Shown here piece by piece: positions 34,642 to 43,044 of a stretch of DNA of 48,131 nt. The position numbers and the translations under genes are program-made. Position 1 is the first letter of the stretch. Every line of letters begins with the position of its first letter. Source of the DNA: an uncultured Chloroflexota bacterium (GTDB lineage: Bacteria > Chloroflexota > Limnocylindria > Limnocylindrales > Limnocylindraceae); assembly GCA_903938075.1 (NCBI GenBank), contig CAJABS010000116.1, forward strand, positions 1 through 48,131. The letters are read 5' to 3'. The notes beneath the pieces were generated by a model. It was not told where the DNA came from, searched no databases, and saw only the letters and a program-made list of their open reading frames with translations.

Positions 34642-35484
34642 TTATGCGAGAGGTAGTGCACGCCCTTTTGCCTTCGCTTCGGCAGCCTTGGCCGCCCATG
34701 CGCCGAGAACCTCATCTTTGTGCGGGCGGATTGGGCAGTGGCCATCCTTATTGCCCGCCTCGTCGCAGTAGCCGAGCGGCACGCACTTGGGTGCCAAGAA
34801 GCTGCCGAGGAACGGGCTCACCGCAAACACCTCGTGGCGGATCAGCTGGAAGAGGCGGCGGATCTCCCACTGCGCCATGGTGCAGAGGCGCAGGCCTGAC
34901 ATATGGATGAGTGCACGCAGGTTGACCGTCATGATCAGGTTGGTGCGCGTTGCGTTCGGGAAGACGAAGCGTGCATCTTCGGCGGGGATGCCTGCTGATA
35001 CGAGGTCGCCGTAGAGGCCGAGCGCACCCTGGGTCGCCTCTTCAAATCGCGCACGCACGGTTTCATCGGCTTCGGCAACAGAGCCAGGGAGCATCGTGGC
35101 CGCCTTCTTGAAGGTGACGTAGCGCTGCGACTGCTGATCAAAGGCGACACCTGCGCGATGGCGCACGAGCTGGTGGCTAAGCGTTCGGGTGACGCCGGTG
35201 ATGGCGAAGGTGAAGACGATGTGCTCAATGGTGCTGCCGTGGCCCGACTCAATGACGCGGCTGACCAGCTCGCGCTGCTTCGCTGGGTCGATCTCGCCCG
35301 CCTCAGCGCGGCGATAGATCTCCTCTGGCGGCAGCTCGGAGTAGCAGGTGCGGCAGGCGGTGTAGATGATCGGCACATAGGAGCGCTCGACGATCTCGCG
35401 ATCGGGGAAGAGCATCGTCGCCTTCATGCCAAGGTCGTGACGACCTGGGTTCTTTGGAATCCCGCTCTTCTGCTTCTCGCTCAT
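34642..35484 (-). CDS. thyX: Flavin-dependent thymidylate synthase
   Basis: It makes dTMP from dUMP using methylene-tetrahydrofolate and FAD/NADPH. The 280-aa protein carries the ThyX signature RHRAGVAFDQQSQRY (about residues 108-122). The ESGHGSTIEH segment and the late FPNATRTNLIMTVNLRAL helix are also present. A C-terminal extension has several Cys and His residues (CVPLGYCDEAGNKDGHCPI) that could bind zinc. The ATG lies 1 bp after the stop of the small zinc-ribbon gene, so translation is coupled. Confidence 0.93.
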   Translation of the reverse strand: MSEKQKSGIPKNPGRHDLGMKATMLFPDREIVERSYVPIIYTACRTCYSELPPEEIYRRAEAGEIDPAKQRELVSRVIESGHGSTIEHIVFTFAITGVTRTLSHQLVRHRAGVAFDQQSQRYVTFKKAATMLPGSVAEADETVRARFEEATQGALGLYGDLVSAGIPAEDARFVFPNATRTNLIMTVNLRALIHMSGLRLCTMAQWEIRRLFQLIRHEVFAVSPFLGSFLAPKCVPLGYCDEAGNKDGHCPIRPHKDEVLGAWAAKAAEAKAKGRALPLA

Positions 35485-35485
35485 C

Positions 35486-35680
35486 TCAGTAGTAGTCCGA
35501 GCAGGAGAGGAAGTAGCCGCACTCGCAGATCATCTTGCACTTGCGATCAATCATCTGCGCGCCGCAGTTGGCGCAGCAGGTCATCACCAGGCCAGGATCA
35601 ATCTCAGCCAAGGGCGTTGGCGCCACCGACACCGTGGCGTTTTCGTCACTTGTCGGGGCTGGAGCGGGCTGATTCAACAT
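35486..35680 (-). CDS. Small zinc-ribbon protein coupled to thyX
   Basis: A 64-aa protein. The first 30 residues are Pro/Ala/Thr-rich and probably disordered. The rest is a compact ribbon: CCANCGAQMIDRKCK, then CECGYFLSC, ending SDYY. The Cys spacing fits one zinc site. It resembles small uncharacterised zinc ribbons with the ending CGYxxxCSD. The ATG at 35680 is chosen over the TTG two codons earlier. The 1-bp gap to thyX suggests a link to thymidylate synthesis, but no function is known. Confidence 0.75.
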   Translation of the reverse strand: MLNQPAPAPTSDENATVSVAPTPLAEIDPGLVMTCCANCGAQMIDRKCKMICECGYFLSCSDYY

Positions 35681-35687
35681 CTGCAAG

Positions 35688-35693
35688 ATCCTA
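35688..35693 (-). promoter_or_regulatory. TAGGAT: -10 box or stop-overlapping Shine-Dalgarno
   Basis: TAGGAT lies 7 nt before the zinc-ribbon ATG and contains the TAG stop of the upstream LOG-like gene. It can be read as a leaderless -10 box or as AGGA serving translation re-initiation. The operon arrangement favours the second reading. Confidence 0.3.
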
Positions 35694-36290
35694 CCGCTCC
35701 GCGGAGGAGGGTGCGTTGCGCGATGCCTCCCAGGGAGCCCCTAGGCCGAGCCGCGCCCCCATCAGGAGTTGGGCCTCGGCCAGCACCATGCTCGCGGGGG
35801 TCCCGCTCGGCAGCACGTGCACAACCTCAAGGTCGGCGGGGCCAACCACTAGGCGGCGTCGCACGAAATCCACGAGCTCTACCCAGGCATCGCCAACAAG
35901 CAGGAGTGGCCGCGCGTCACTCACCTGCAGCAGGTTCCAGGCGACGGCGATCTCGGCAAGGGTGCCAATGCCGCCGTCAAGGCCAATCAGCAAATCCGCC
36001 TCCGAGAATAGGCGCAGTCGGTCGAAGAGATCAGCTGAATCAATGCGGCGAGTCACCGCCTCATTCGCGGGGAGGCCATCCCACGAGGTGACGGTGTACC
36101 CAAGCACCTCGCCACCTTTCGACTTCGCCCCGCGCGATGCCGCGCCCATGACCCCCTCGTAGCCGCCGGTGGCGACGGTGTACCCGGCCTCGGCGAGTGC
36201 CGCCCCTAGTTCGAACGCTGCGACCCATCGCGGGTCACTCTCGGGTAGACGCGCCGACCCGTAGACGCCCACGATGAGGCGCTCAGTCAT
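35691..36290 (-). CDS. LOG-like / TIGR00725-type Rossmann protein
   Basis: A 199-aa protein with the N-terminal IVGVYGSARLPE and the family motif LDGGIGTLAEIAVAWNLLQ, a variant of the PGGxGTxxE signature of the LOG/lysine-decarboxylase-like fold. LOG proteins release cytokinin-type bases from nucleotides; the role of TIGR00725-like members is not settled. The ATG at 36290 overlaps the end of the upstream hydrolase gene by 8 bp, and the stop TAG lies in the TAGGAT before the zinc-ribbon gene. Confidence 0.82.
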   Translation of the reverse strand: MTERLIVGVYGSARLPESDPRWVAAFELGAALAEAGYTVATGGYEGVMGAASRGAKSKGGEVLGYTVTSWDGLPANEAVTRRIDSADLFDRLRLFSEADLLIGLDGGIGTLAEIAVAWNLLQVSDARPLLLVGDAWVELVDFVRRRLVVGPADLEVVHVLPSGTPASMVLAEAQLLMGARLGLGAPWEASRNAPSSAER

Positions 36291-37821
36291 TACAGCGCGT
36301 GCCTTCAGGTGGGAGCGTGCCACTCACCAAGAAGTTGATGGCGGCATCGTCAATGCAGGCGCTCTTCCCGCCAACGCCGGTGTGCCCCTCGCCAACGAAC
36401 GTCAGCAGGTGGCCACTCTCGAGAAGGTCTGCCATGCGCTCGGACCAGGCATACGGGGTTGCGGGATCGCCGGTCGTGCCCACCACCAAGATCGGCGCAG
36501 CGCCCGCCCCATTCACGACGGTTGGTAGTGGGTCGGCGCTCTTGTAGGGCCACACGCCGCAGAGCAGCCCGCCAGAGGCCTGGCCGGCGGCAAAGTCCGG
36601 CGCCTTGCTGACGAACTTCTCGTAGATCGCCTTGTAGCGCGCAATCGACGGCGTTGTTGGCGAGTCGATACAGCTGATCGCAGGGAAGGCTTCCATGATG
36701 TTTGACTTGTAGGTGCCATCTTCCGCTCGATCGAGATACGCATCGGCGAGGAGGCTCAACAGGTATCCGTCTCCCTCGCTCGCACCTGCGAGCCCCTGCA
36801 CGGCGTAGTCCCAGTAGTCGCGGTTGTAGAGCGTCATCACCACGCCGGTCCAGGCCATCCCAGAGTTCAGCTTGCGCCCATCTTCAAGTTCGATCGGTTT
36901 GTCATCGAGGCTGTTCATCAGTGTGTCGAAAGCGGCGCGCGATTTGCCCGCGCCGAATGGGCAGGCGGTATCCGCATCGCACCAGGCGAAGAGGCGATTG
37001 AGTGCCCCCTGAATAGAGACGCCCTGCTCGCCGTACTCCGACTCATCGGTCGGTGCCATGTCAACAGCGCCGTCAAGAATGAGGTTGCCAGTTGAAGCGG
37101 GGAAGAGGGTGGCGTAGACGGCGCCGAGGGCGGTGCCGTAACTGAATCCGAGGTAATCAAGCTTCGGCACGCCAAGGCCGACCCGGATGCTCTCCATGTC
37201 GCGCGCCGATGCTGTGGTGCCGATGTAGGCGAGCATCTCGCCGGTGCCCGCCTTGCACTTGTCGGCGAACCACTGCGCGTCGTTCAGTGCCGCCGTCCAA
37301 TCCGTTGCAGTTGGTCGATCTGGGATGCCAGGGGTGACGGCCCAATCGTCCATCTCTGAGTCGCTGAGGCACTCGACGGGTGCGCTGCGATTGACGCCGC
37401 GCGGATCCCACGACACAAGGTCGAAGCGATTACCGATCTCAGCCGGCACAACGCCACGTCCCGATTCAGCAAGGATGTTGATACCAGAAGAGCCAGGGCC
37501 ACCGAAGTTCAGGAGGAGTGGACCAACCTTGTTTGCCTGATCGGCGGCGGGGAGGAGGGCGACGGCAAGTTCAATCGTCGGCCCATCAGGGGTCAGGTAG
37601 TCGCGCGGCACGGTGATGGTGGCGCAGAGGAGCTCTGTGTTGCCGCCAGTAACGGGATCGGTGACGGGGCAGCTCTGCCAGTCGATGGTGCCGCTCGGAA
37701 CGAAGCTGGCGGTCGGGCTCGGTGAGCTGCTGACGAGGCCCTCACACGCACTGGTTGCAATGGCGACGATGAGGAGCGCGACGATCGCGAGACGGGTGCG
37801 GCTCTCTGTGACCGTGCGCAT
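36283..37821 (-). CDS. Secreted alpha/beta hydrolase, tripeptidyl-aminopeptidase-like lipoprotein
   Basis: A 512-aa exported protein. The signal sequence LAIVALLIVAIATSACEG ends in a lipobox-like TSAC, so it is probably a lipoprotein. A Ser/Pro linker follows. The hydrolase core has nucleophile Ser (about 224) in DYLGFSYGTALGAVYA, the acid in VVGTTGDPATPYAW (near 450) and His in VGEGHTGVGG (near 478). The layout, with a TAP-like C-terminal domain, matches the secreted SlpD/TAP peptidase family that removes N-terminal tripeptides. The ATG at 37821 has AGGAGG 6 nt upstream. Confidence 0.88.
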   Translation of the reverse strand: MRTVTESRTRLAIVALLIVAIATSACEGLVSSSPSPTASFVPSGTIDWQSCPVTDPVTGGNTELLCATITVPRDYLTPDGPTIELAVALLPAADQANKVGPLLLNFGGPGSSGINILAESGRGVVPAEIGNRFDLVSWDPRGVNRSAPVECLSDSEMDDWAVTPGIPDRPTATDWTAALNDAQWFADKCKAGTGEMLAYIGTTASARDMESIRVGLGVPKLDYLGFSYGTALGAVYATLFPASTGNLILDGAVDMAPTDESEYGEQGVSIQGALNRLFAWCDADTACPFGAGKSRAAFDTLMNSLDDKPIELEDGRKLNSGMAWTGVVMTLYNRDYWDYAVQGLAGASEGDGYLLSLLADAYLDRAEDGTYKSNIMEAFPAISCIDSPTTPSIARYKAIYEKFVSKAPDFAAGQASGGLLCGVWPYKSADPLPTVVNGAGAAPILVVGTTGDPATPYAWSERMADLLESGHLLTFVGEGHTGVGGKSACIDDAAINFLVSGTLPPEGTRCND

Positions 37822-37866
37822 TGGTGGCCTCCTCTTTGTTTCGCCTCTTTGCTCAGTTGTAGCAGA

Positions 37867-37897
37867 ACGCCCCAGCCGCCAAAGGCGACCGGGGCGT
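37867..37897 (-). terminator. Hairpin after nrdJ, likely terminator
   Basis: ACGCCCC pairs with GGGGCGT (7 bp), and an inner CGCC-GGCG stem closes a 3-nt loop. It lies 26 bp after the nrdJ stop and 46 bp before the hydrolase start. Only a short T-containing tail follows on the minus strand, so it may be partial. Confidence 0.5.
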
Positions 37898-37922
37898 GAC
37901 CTGCACAAGGTTCCGCGTTAGA

Positions 37923-40847
37923 TCAGCTGCAGCCGCTCGTCGTGCCGCAGGTCATGCACTTGTAGCAGGCTGCATTGCGCACCATGATCGCGCCGCACTC
38001 CATGCACGCAGGTGCATCGGACTGATTCTGGAATCCGAGTCCAGCGACTGCCAGCACACCACCCGTGGCCGCTGGTGCGGCTGGGGCAGCTACTGGTGCT
38101 GGGGTGGTGATCGCTACGGGAGCCGAGACCGACCCCGTTGCGCTGCCGCCCTTGCCGCAGGTGCAGTTCGGACCGCACGACTCCACCGCACCCACGCGAA
38201 CCGTGGCTGGGAGGGCGCCGAGGACCGGACCGCCATCGGTGCGCTCCTGCAGACCGAGGATCTCGCGATCGCCGGCTGGCAGGAAGCGGCTTCCGAGGTA
38301 ACGGAAGACGTAGTCCACGATCGACTTCGCCAGTGGGATCTCGGCGTTGCCGGTGAATCCGCTTGGCTCGAATCGCACGTGAGCAAACTTGTTGACCAGG
38401 TCACGGAGTGGCACGCCGTACTGGAGCGCCACGCTGACGGAGGTCGCGAAGCTGTCGACGAGGCCGCTCACGGTGGAGCCCTCCTTCGCCATCTTCAAGA
38501 AGATCTCGCCTGGCTGACCATCCTCATAGAGGCCGACGGTGAGGTAACCCTCCTGCCCGGCGATCTCGAAGCGATGGGTGATTGCCGTGCGCTCCTTTGG
38601 CAGGCGTCGTCGCGCTGCACCGGCACCAGGCAAGATCGCAGAGGCGACTTCGGCGATTGCCGCTTCGTCCTTCTTCTTGCTGGTGTTGAGCGGCTGCGAG
38701 CGCTTCGAGCCGTCGCGATAGATCGCGATCGCCTTGAGGCCAAGCTTCCAGCCCTGCAGATAGACGCTCTCAATCTCTTCGGCGGTGGCAGCCTCTGGCA
38801 TGTTCACCGTCTTGGAGATTGCGCCGGACAGGAACGGCTGCGCCGCCGCCATCATGCGCACGTGGCCCATGTACTGGATGGAGCGCTGGCCGTTCTTCGC
38901 CTTGAAGGCGCAGTCGAAGACTGAGAGGTGCTCGTCCTTGAGGCCTGGGGCACCCTCGATCGTCTCCTGCTCGTCGATGTACTTGAGGATCGCGGCGACC
39001 TGCTCGGCGTTGTAGCCGAGCTTGACGAGCGCCTCTGGGACCGTCTGGTTGACGATCTTGAGGAAGCCCTCACCGACGAGCTTCTTGTACTTGATCAGGG
39101 CGATGTCTGGCTCAATGCCGGTCGTGTCGCAGTCCATCATGAACGCGATCGTTCCGGTTGGGGCCAACACCGATACCTGGGCGTTGCGGAAGCCGTGCTT
39201 CGTGCCGAGATCGAGTGCTCGATCCCAGGCATCGGTTGCCGCCTTGGCCAGGTCCTTCGGCAGCGTTGCCGTTGGGATCTGGTACGAGGCGTCACGGTGC
39301 TTGCCGATCACGCGAAGGAACGGCTTCTCGTTCTTCTTGTACTCAATGAACGGTCCGCCGTGTGCCGCCGCCGTCTCGGCTGACTGCACGTAGGCCTCGC
39401 CGGTCATGATCGAGGTGATCGCGCCAGCGTAGGCTCGTCCCTCGTCGGAGTCGTACGCCAAACCGCGGCTCATCAAGAGCGCGCCGAGGTTCGCGTAGCC
39501 GAGCCCGAGTGGGCGGAAACGGTGGCTGTTCTCGTCGATCATCGGCGTTGGGTACGACGAGTTGTCCACGAGGATCTCCTGCGCGAGCAGGGTCAGCCGC
39601 GAGGCGTACTTGAAGGACTCCACGTCGAACTCGCCATCTGGGCGCACGAACTTCATGAGGTTCAGTGAGGCCAGGTTGCAGGCGGTGTCGTTGAGGAACA
39701 TGTACTCCGAGCACGGGTTCGACGCATAGATGCGGTCCGTGTTCGACGACGTGTGCCAGTCATTGATCGCCGTGTCGTACTGAATGCCAGGGTCGCCGCA
39801 GACCCACGCCGCCTCCGCCATCTTGCGGAAGACTTCGCGTGCCTTGAGCGTCTCTACCGGCTCGCCGCCAACAACGGCGCGTGTCTGCCACGTGCCATCG
39901 CTCTCAACAGCCTGCATGAACTCGTCGGTGACGCGCACCGAGTGATTCCCGTTCTGGAAGAAGATCGAACCGTAGGCCTCACCGGTGAAGCTGGCGTCGT
40001 AGCCGGCCTCAATGAGTGCCCAGGCCTTCTTCTCTTCGCTGACCTTGGAGTCGATGAACTGCTCGATGTCAGGGTGCTGCACATCGAGGATCACCATCTT
40101 CGCGGCGCGGCGCGTCTTGCCACCGGACTTCACAACACCAGCGAAGGCGTCAAAGCCCTTCATGAACGAGACAGGGCCAGAGGCGGTGCCGCCACCGCTC
40201 ATCTTCTCTTTAGCGCTGCGGATTGGGGAGAGGTTGGAACCTGCACCCGAACCGAACTTGAAGAGCATCGCCTCGGTCTTCGCGAGGTCCATGATCGATG
40301 ACATCGAATCCTGCACACCATTGATGAAGCAGGCCGAGCACTGTGGGCGCTTCTCAACGCCAACGTTGAACCAGACTGGTGAGTTGAAGGCCATCTTCTG
40401 ATTGACGAGCAGGTGGGTCAGCTCGGCAATGAAGGCGGCGCGATCCTCATCGGACTTGAAGTAGTGCTGCTGTTCAGCCCATGCATCAATCTGACCGGCT
40501 ACACGACCGATCAGCTGGCGAACGCTTGTCTCGCGCTCTGGGCTGCCAATGTGGCCACGGAAATACTTCGAGACCACAACGTTGGTGGCGAGCTGTGACC
40601 ATGAGGCGGGCACCTCAACGTCCTTCTGCTCGAAGACGCTCTTACCGCTCTCGTTACCGATGGATGCGGTGCGGGTCTCCCACTGAATTTCGTCGTATGG
40701 ATGAACGCCGGCGGTGGTCCAACGTCGATCCCAGGCAAGGCCCTTTGTGCCCTTGCCATCAAAGCTCAACGGTGGCAGCGGCTGCGCCGTCGCCTTCTCA
40801 ATCGTTGCCTTTGTTGCCGCCTTCGCGGCGTCTACCAAGCCCGCCAT
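37923..40847 (-). CDS. nrdJ: Adenosylcobalamin-dependent (class II) ribonucleotide reductase
   Basis: It reduces ribonucleotides to deoxyribonucleotides using a B12-derived radical. The 974-aa protein has the active-site region NPCSEYMFLNDTACNLASLN and YQIPTATLPKDLAKAATDAW. APTGTIAFMMDCDTTGIEPD, typical of large NrdJ, is also present. The C-terminus carries Cys-rich CMECGAIMVRNAACYKCMTC, a zinc-binding/redox tail. An earlier CTCGKGG stretch adds further Cys. The ATG has AGAGGGAG upstream. A promoter with a paired NrdR box is visible about 100-190 bp upstream; no cobalamin riboswitch is recognisable in the short leader. ThyX nearby serves the same nucleotide pool. Confidence 0.95.
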   Translation of the reverse strand: MAGLVDAAKAATKATIEKATAQPLPPLSFDGKGTKGLAWDRRWTTAGVHPYDEIQWETRTASIGNESGKSVFEQKDVEVPASWSQLATNVVVSKYFRGHIGSPERETSVRQLIGRVAGQIDAWAEQQHYFKSDEDRAAFIAELTHLLVNQKMAFNSPVWFNVGVEKRPQCSACFINGVQDSMSSIMDLAKTEAMLFKFGSGAGSNLSPIRSAKEKMSGGGTASGPVSFMKGFDAFAGVVKSGGKTRRAAKMVILDVQHPDIEQFIDSKVSEEKKAWALIEAGYDASFTGEAYGSIFFQNGNHSVRVTDEFMQAVESDGTWQTRAVVGGEPVETLKAREVFRKMAEAAWVCGDPGIQYDTAINDWHTSSNTDRIYASNPCSEYMFLNDTACNLASLNLMKFVRPDGEFDVESFKYASRLTLLAQEILVDNSSYPTPMIDENSHRFRPLGLGYANLGALLMSRGLAYDSDEGRAYAGAITSIMTGEAYVQSAETAAAHGGPFIEYKKNEKPFLRVIGKHRDASYQIPTATLPKDLAKAATDAWDRALDLGTKHGFRNAQVSVLAPTGTIAFMMDCDTTGIEPDIALIKYKKLVGEGFLKIVNQTVPEALVKLGYNAEQVAAILKYIDEQETIEGAPGLKDEHLSVFDCAFKAKNGQRSIQYMGHVRMMAAAQPFLSGAISKTVNMPEAATAEEIESVYLQGWKLGLKAIAIYRDGSKRSQPLNTSKKKDEAAIAEVASAILPGAGAARRRLPKERTAITHRFEIAGQEGYLTVGLYEDGQPGEIFLKMAKEGSTVSGLVDSFATSVSVALQYGVPLRDLVNKFAHVRFEPSGFTGNAEIPLAKSIVDYVFRYLGSRFLPAGDREILGLQERTDGGPVLGALPATVRVGAVESCGPNCTCGKGGSATGSVSAPVAITTPAPVAAPAAPAATGGVLAVAGLGFQNQSDAPACMECGAIMVRNAACYKCMTCGTTSGCS

Positions 40848-40948
40848 GTTCTACTCCCTCTTCTGCCTCGAAATGTGAGGCCCACCATCTCTGTTCCCAA
40901 TCAACGATTGGGCGCACAAAGCCCCTGCCGTGTAGCAGCGGGAGACGA

Positions 40949-40977
40949 ATCCTATGTCCCCTGTGGTGTGGCGTCAA
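40949..40977 (-). promoter_or_regulatory. nrdJ promoter
   Basis: On the minus strand TTGACG (40972-40977), a 17-nt spacer and TAGGAT (40949-40954) form the best sigma-70-type promoter in the window. Transcription from about 40942 gives a leader of roughly 95 nt to the nrdJ ATG. Confidence 0.65.
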
Positions 40978-40985
40978 TCCCCCAA

Positions 40986-41034
40986 CCACAACATATGGTG
41001 GTGTTACAGGCAAGTGTTACCGCACATGTTGTGG
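40986..41034. promoter_or_regulatory. Tandem NrdR boxes upstream of nrdJ
   Basis: Box 1 (40986-41001) is CCACAACATATGGTGG and matches the NrdR consensus acaCwAtATaTwGtgt at 12 of 16 positions, including the C, A, AT, T and G core. Box 2 (41019-41034) is ACCGCACATGTTGTGG, matching best in its right half. They are 33 bp apart start to start, about three helical turns, as usual for cooperative NrdR binding, and lie just upstream of the -35. This supports ATP/dATP-dependent repression of nrdJ. Confidence 0.6.
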
Positions 41035-41127
41035 TTTGGCTGCATTTCGCCTTTGTTACAGAATTTGCCGCACGGCGGGAGCCCGGCCCACGCTCAACCG
41101 AGGCGATTGGGTAGGGGAGGGGGTTTG

Positions 41128-42045
41128 TTACAGACCCGAGTAGGTGTGGAGTCCAGTGAACCAGAGGTTCCCGGAGTAGGTCAGCAGTACGGCGATAAAG
41201 CCGATTACCAAGAGGAGGGCGGCGGGCCGACCCTGCCAGCCGCGCTGGCTGCGGGCGTGCAGGTAGACGGCGTAGATCAGCCAGGTAGCGAGGGCCGAGG
41301 TCTCCTTTGGATCCCACCCCCCGAAGCGACTCCAGGCGATGGAGGCCCAGATCGACCCAAGGATGAGCATTCCGGCAAAGAGCGGGAAGGCAACAGTGAC
41401 GGCGCGGAAGGCAACCAGATCAAGGCGCTTTGCCGGTGGCAGCCAACTGTATCGATCGGTGTCGCCTTGGAGCAAGTAGGCGACACCTGCCGCAAAGGCG
41501 AAGGCGAAGATGCCGTAGCTCAGCATCGCCATGCCGACATGGATGGTGAGCAGCAGTGGATGTTGCAGTGCGGGCACCAAGTCAACCACCACATTCGGCA
41601 GCGTTGCCGCATAGGCGAGTAGTGCAAGCGCAACGCCGTAGGCGATGGTGCTGAGTGCGGTGAATCGCTGCTTGCGATCAAAGACGATCGCTGCAGCGCA
41701 GATACCGAAAGCGAAGGAGATGGTGAACTCGTAGAGGTTCCCCCATGGCCCGCGGCCGACGACGATGGCGCGGGCGATCAGCGCAACGCCGAGCGAACTC
41801 GTTGCAGCGATTGCGAGTGCGCCAGCGATCCCACTGATCGGGCTCGACGATTCGGCGGGGGTTGGCGCGCCACCATCGAGTTGCTCAGCGAGGTTGCCGC
41901 GCATCGATGCAGCAGCGGTCGCGAGTCGTGGCGTGACGGCGCGGTCGCCTTGAGCTACGAGGACAAGGTGCACGACATAGAGGGCGAAAGCGCCGACGAG
42001 GGCAATGGCTCCAACGACGACGAGGTAGAAGGAGAGGGTTGCCAC
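41128..42045 (-). CDS. ccsB: CcsB/CcsA-type cytochrome c biogenesis protein
   Basis: A 305-aa membrane protein with about eight helices, of the heme-handling CcsA/CcsB family in system II cytochrome c maturation. The tryptophan-rich signature is present as WASIAWSRFGGWDPKETSAL. The conserved histidines appear in LTIHVGMAMLSYG and near the C-terminus in FTGLHTYSGL. The GTG start is adjacent to the TAA of the upstream membrane zinc-ribbon gene with no gap. No cytochrome c gene or ResB partner is in the window. Confidence 0.85.
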   Translation of the reverse strand: MATLSFYLVVVGAIALVGAFALYVVHLVLVAQGDRAVTPRLATAAASMRGNLAEQLDGGAPTPAESSSPISGIAGALAIAATSSLGVALIARAIVVGRGPWGNLYEFTISFAFGICAAAIVFDRKQRFTALSTIAYGVALALLAYAATLPNVVVDLVPALQHPLLLTIHVGMAMLSYGIFAFAFAAGVAYLLQGDTDRYSWLPPAKRLDLVAFRAVTVAFPLFAGMLILGSIWASIAWSRFGGWDPKETSALATWLIYAVYLHARSQRGWQGRPAALLLVIGFIAVLLTYSGNLWFTGLHTYSGL

Positions 42046-42525
42046 TTAGGCGCGAGCCGCGCCGCCAGGAGGCGGTGCAGCGGGGCGCTCCAAGGCGATC
42101 GGCGTTCGGGCGCGGAGCTCAAGGCCGCAGGCGTCGCAGGTGCTGCGCTCTGCGATACGAACCGCGAGACAGCTAGGGCAGGCGATCAGGAGCAGCTCGC
42201 CGCGGAGCGAGCGGGTGCTCCCATTTGGATAGATCGCCGCCTCACTGGCGGCATAGGGGCGCCCGGCGGGGAACTGCGGTCGCCCATCGGCACCGATCGG
42301 GGCGGGGGTGGGGAGGGGTGCGCCAACCTTCAGCTGCGCGCCACGCTTGGTGATGCCGACCAGGGTCCAAATGCCACCTGTGGAGAGGAGCCAGAGCAGC
42401 ACAAGCGGGGCGATAAAGACGGGGAGGAGGCCGATCAGGGCGGCCCAGTCCGGCGTCACAAGGGCGGGGACGAACGTGCTGATCCAGGCGAAGAACTCGG
42501 CAATACCTGCGGCAATCTCGCTCAT
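42046..42525 (-). CDS. Membrane-anchored zinc-ribbon protein of unknown function
   Basis: A 159-aa protein. The N-terminus has one or two hydrophobic helices (FFAWISTFVPALV, ALIGLLPVFIAPLVLLWLLS). A Pro-rich stretch follows, then a C-terminal ribbon with CPSCLAVRIAERSTCDACG. A Pro/Ala tail ends it. The direct TAA-GTG junction with the ccsB-like gene makes co-translation likely, so a role around heme or cytochrome maturation is possible. I recognise no family. Confidence 0.7.
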   Translation of the reverse strand: MSEIAAGIAEFFAWISTFVPALVTPDWAALIGLLPVFIAPLVLLWLLSTGGIWTLVGITKRGAQLKVGAPLPTPAPIGADGRPQFPAGRPYAASEAAIYPNGSTRSLRGELLLIACPSCLAVRIAERSTCDACGLELRARTPIALERPAAPPPGGAARA

Positions 42526-42531
42526 GCTTTG

Positions 42532-42537
42532 ATCCTA
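42532..42537 (-). promoter_or_regulatory. TAGGAT: -10 box or stop-overlapping Shine-Dalgarno
   Basis: TAGGAT ends 6 nt before the ATG at 42525 and includes the TAG stop of the upstream NYN gene. As at 35688, it may be a leaderless -10 box, or AGGA for re-initiation; I cannot separate the two. Confidence 0.3.
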
Positions 42538-43038
42538 GCGGGGGCGCGGCGGACGCGTTGCGGGGCCGCGTTTCGCGGTCGCCCCGCGCCCTGGTCGCCA
42601 GCGTCGCTCGGAGTCACCCTCATCTTTGTTCGGCGCGGCACGTCGTGGGCCAGATCCGCCAATGCTTGGCGGGCGCCCGCCGCTTCCAGCGATTGGGGTG
42701 CGTGGCGGGCCGCCAATGGCGTCGCGGAAGTAGCGGGCGCTGACCACGGAGGTACCGAGCGCCGTGCACCGTGCGGCAAGGCCGCGGTCATCGGTCACAA
42801 CAACGATGCGGTCAGCTGAGCCAGGATCGGGTGTGCCAATCGCCTCGACGATCTTGTCGTCAGCGGAACGCGCCCCACCATCGCGGAAGACCTCGATCGC
42901 GACCCCGGGGGTAATGGTCCGGCGCAGCGTCGCCTCGAGGTTGTTGAGGCGCCCCTCATCTCGGCCACCGACGAGGTTGTTGCCGTCCACCAGCAGGCGC
43001 TTCGCGTTGCGTAGGGTGACGCGCTCCTGATCTACCAT
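42535..43038 (-). CDS. NYN-domain (YacP-like) putative ribonuclease
   Basis: A 167-aa protein with a PIN/NYN fold. LLVDGNNL (residues 15-22) gives the first acidic residue, ADDKIVEAI the second, and RIVVVTDDRGLAARC the third, as in YacP-like nucleases acting on RNA. The last 55 residues are basic, Gly/Arg/Pro-rich and probably disordered, suiting RNA binding. AAAGGAG lies 9 nt before the ATG. That site lies inside the first codons of the divergent HAD gene. Confidence 0.8.
   Translation of the reverse strand: MVDQERVTLRNAKRLLVDGNNLVGGRDEGRLNNLEATLRRTITPGVAIEVFRDGGARSADDKIVEAIGTPDPGSADRIVVVTDDRGLAARCTALGTSVVSARYFRDAIGGPPRTPIAGSGGRPPSIGGSGPRRAAPNKDEGDSERRWRPGRGATAKRGPATRPPRPR
43033..43038 (+). 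promoter_or_regulatory. -10 box (TACCAT) for leaderless HAD gene
   Basis: TACCAT ends 6 nt before the ATG at 43045, and no ribosome site is present. The box lies over the start codon and second codon region of the divergent NYN gene. Confidence 0.5.
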
Positions 43039-43044
43039 CGCCGC

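Noticed and set aside
35688..35693. Counting TAGGAT at 35688 and 42532 as leaderless promoters
   Set aside because: Both include the stop TAG of the upstream gene and contain AGGA at Shine-Dalgarno distance, so re-initiation explains them as well.
40848..40948. Cobalamin riboswitch upstream of the B12-dependent nrdJ
   Set aside because: The predicted leader is only about 95 nt and no B12-box-like sequence was seen.
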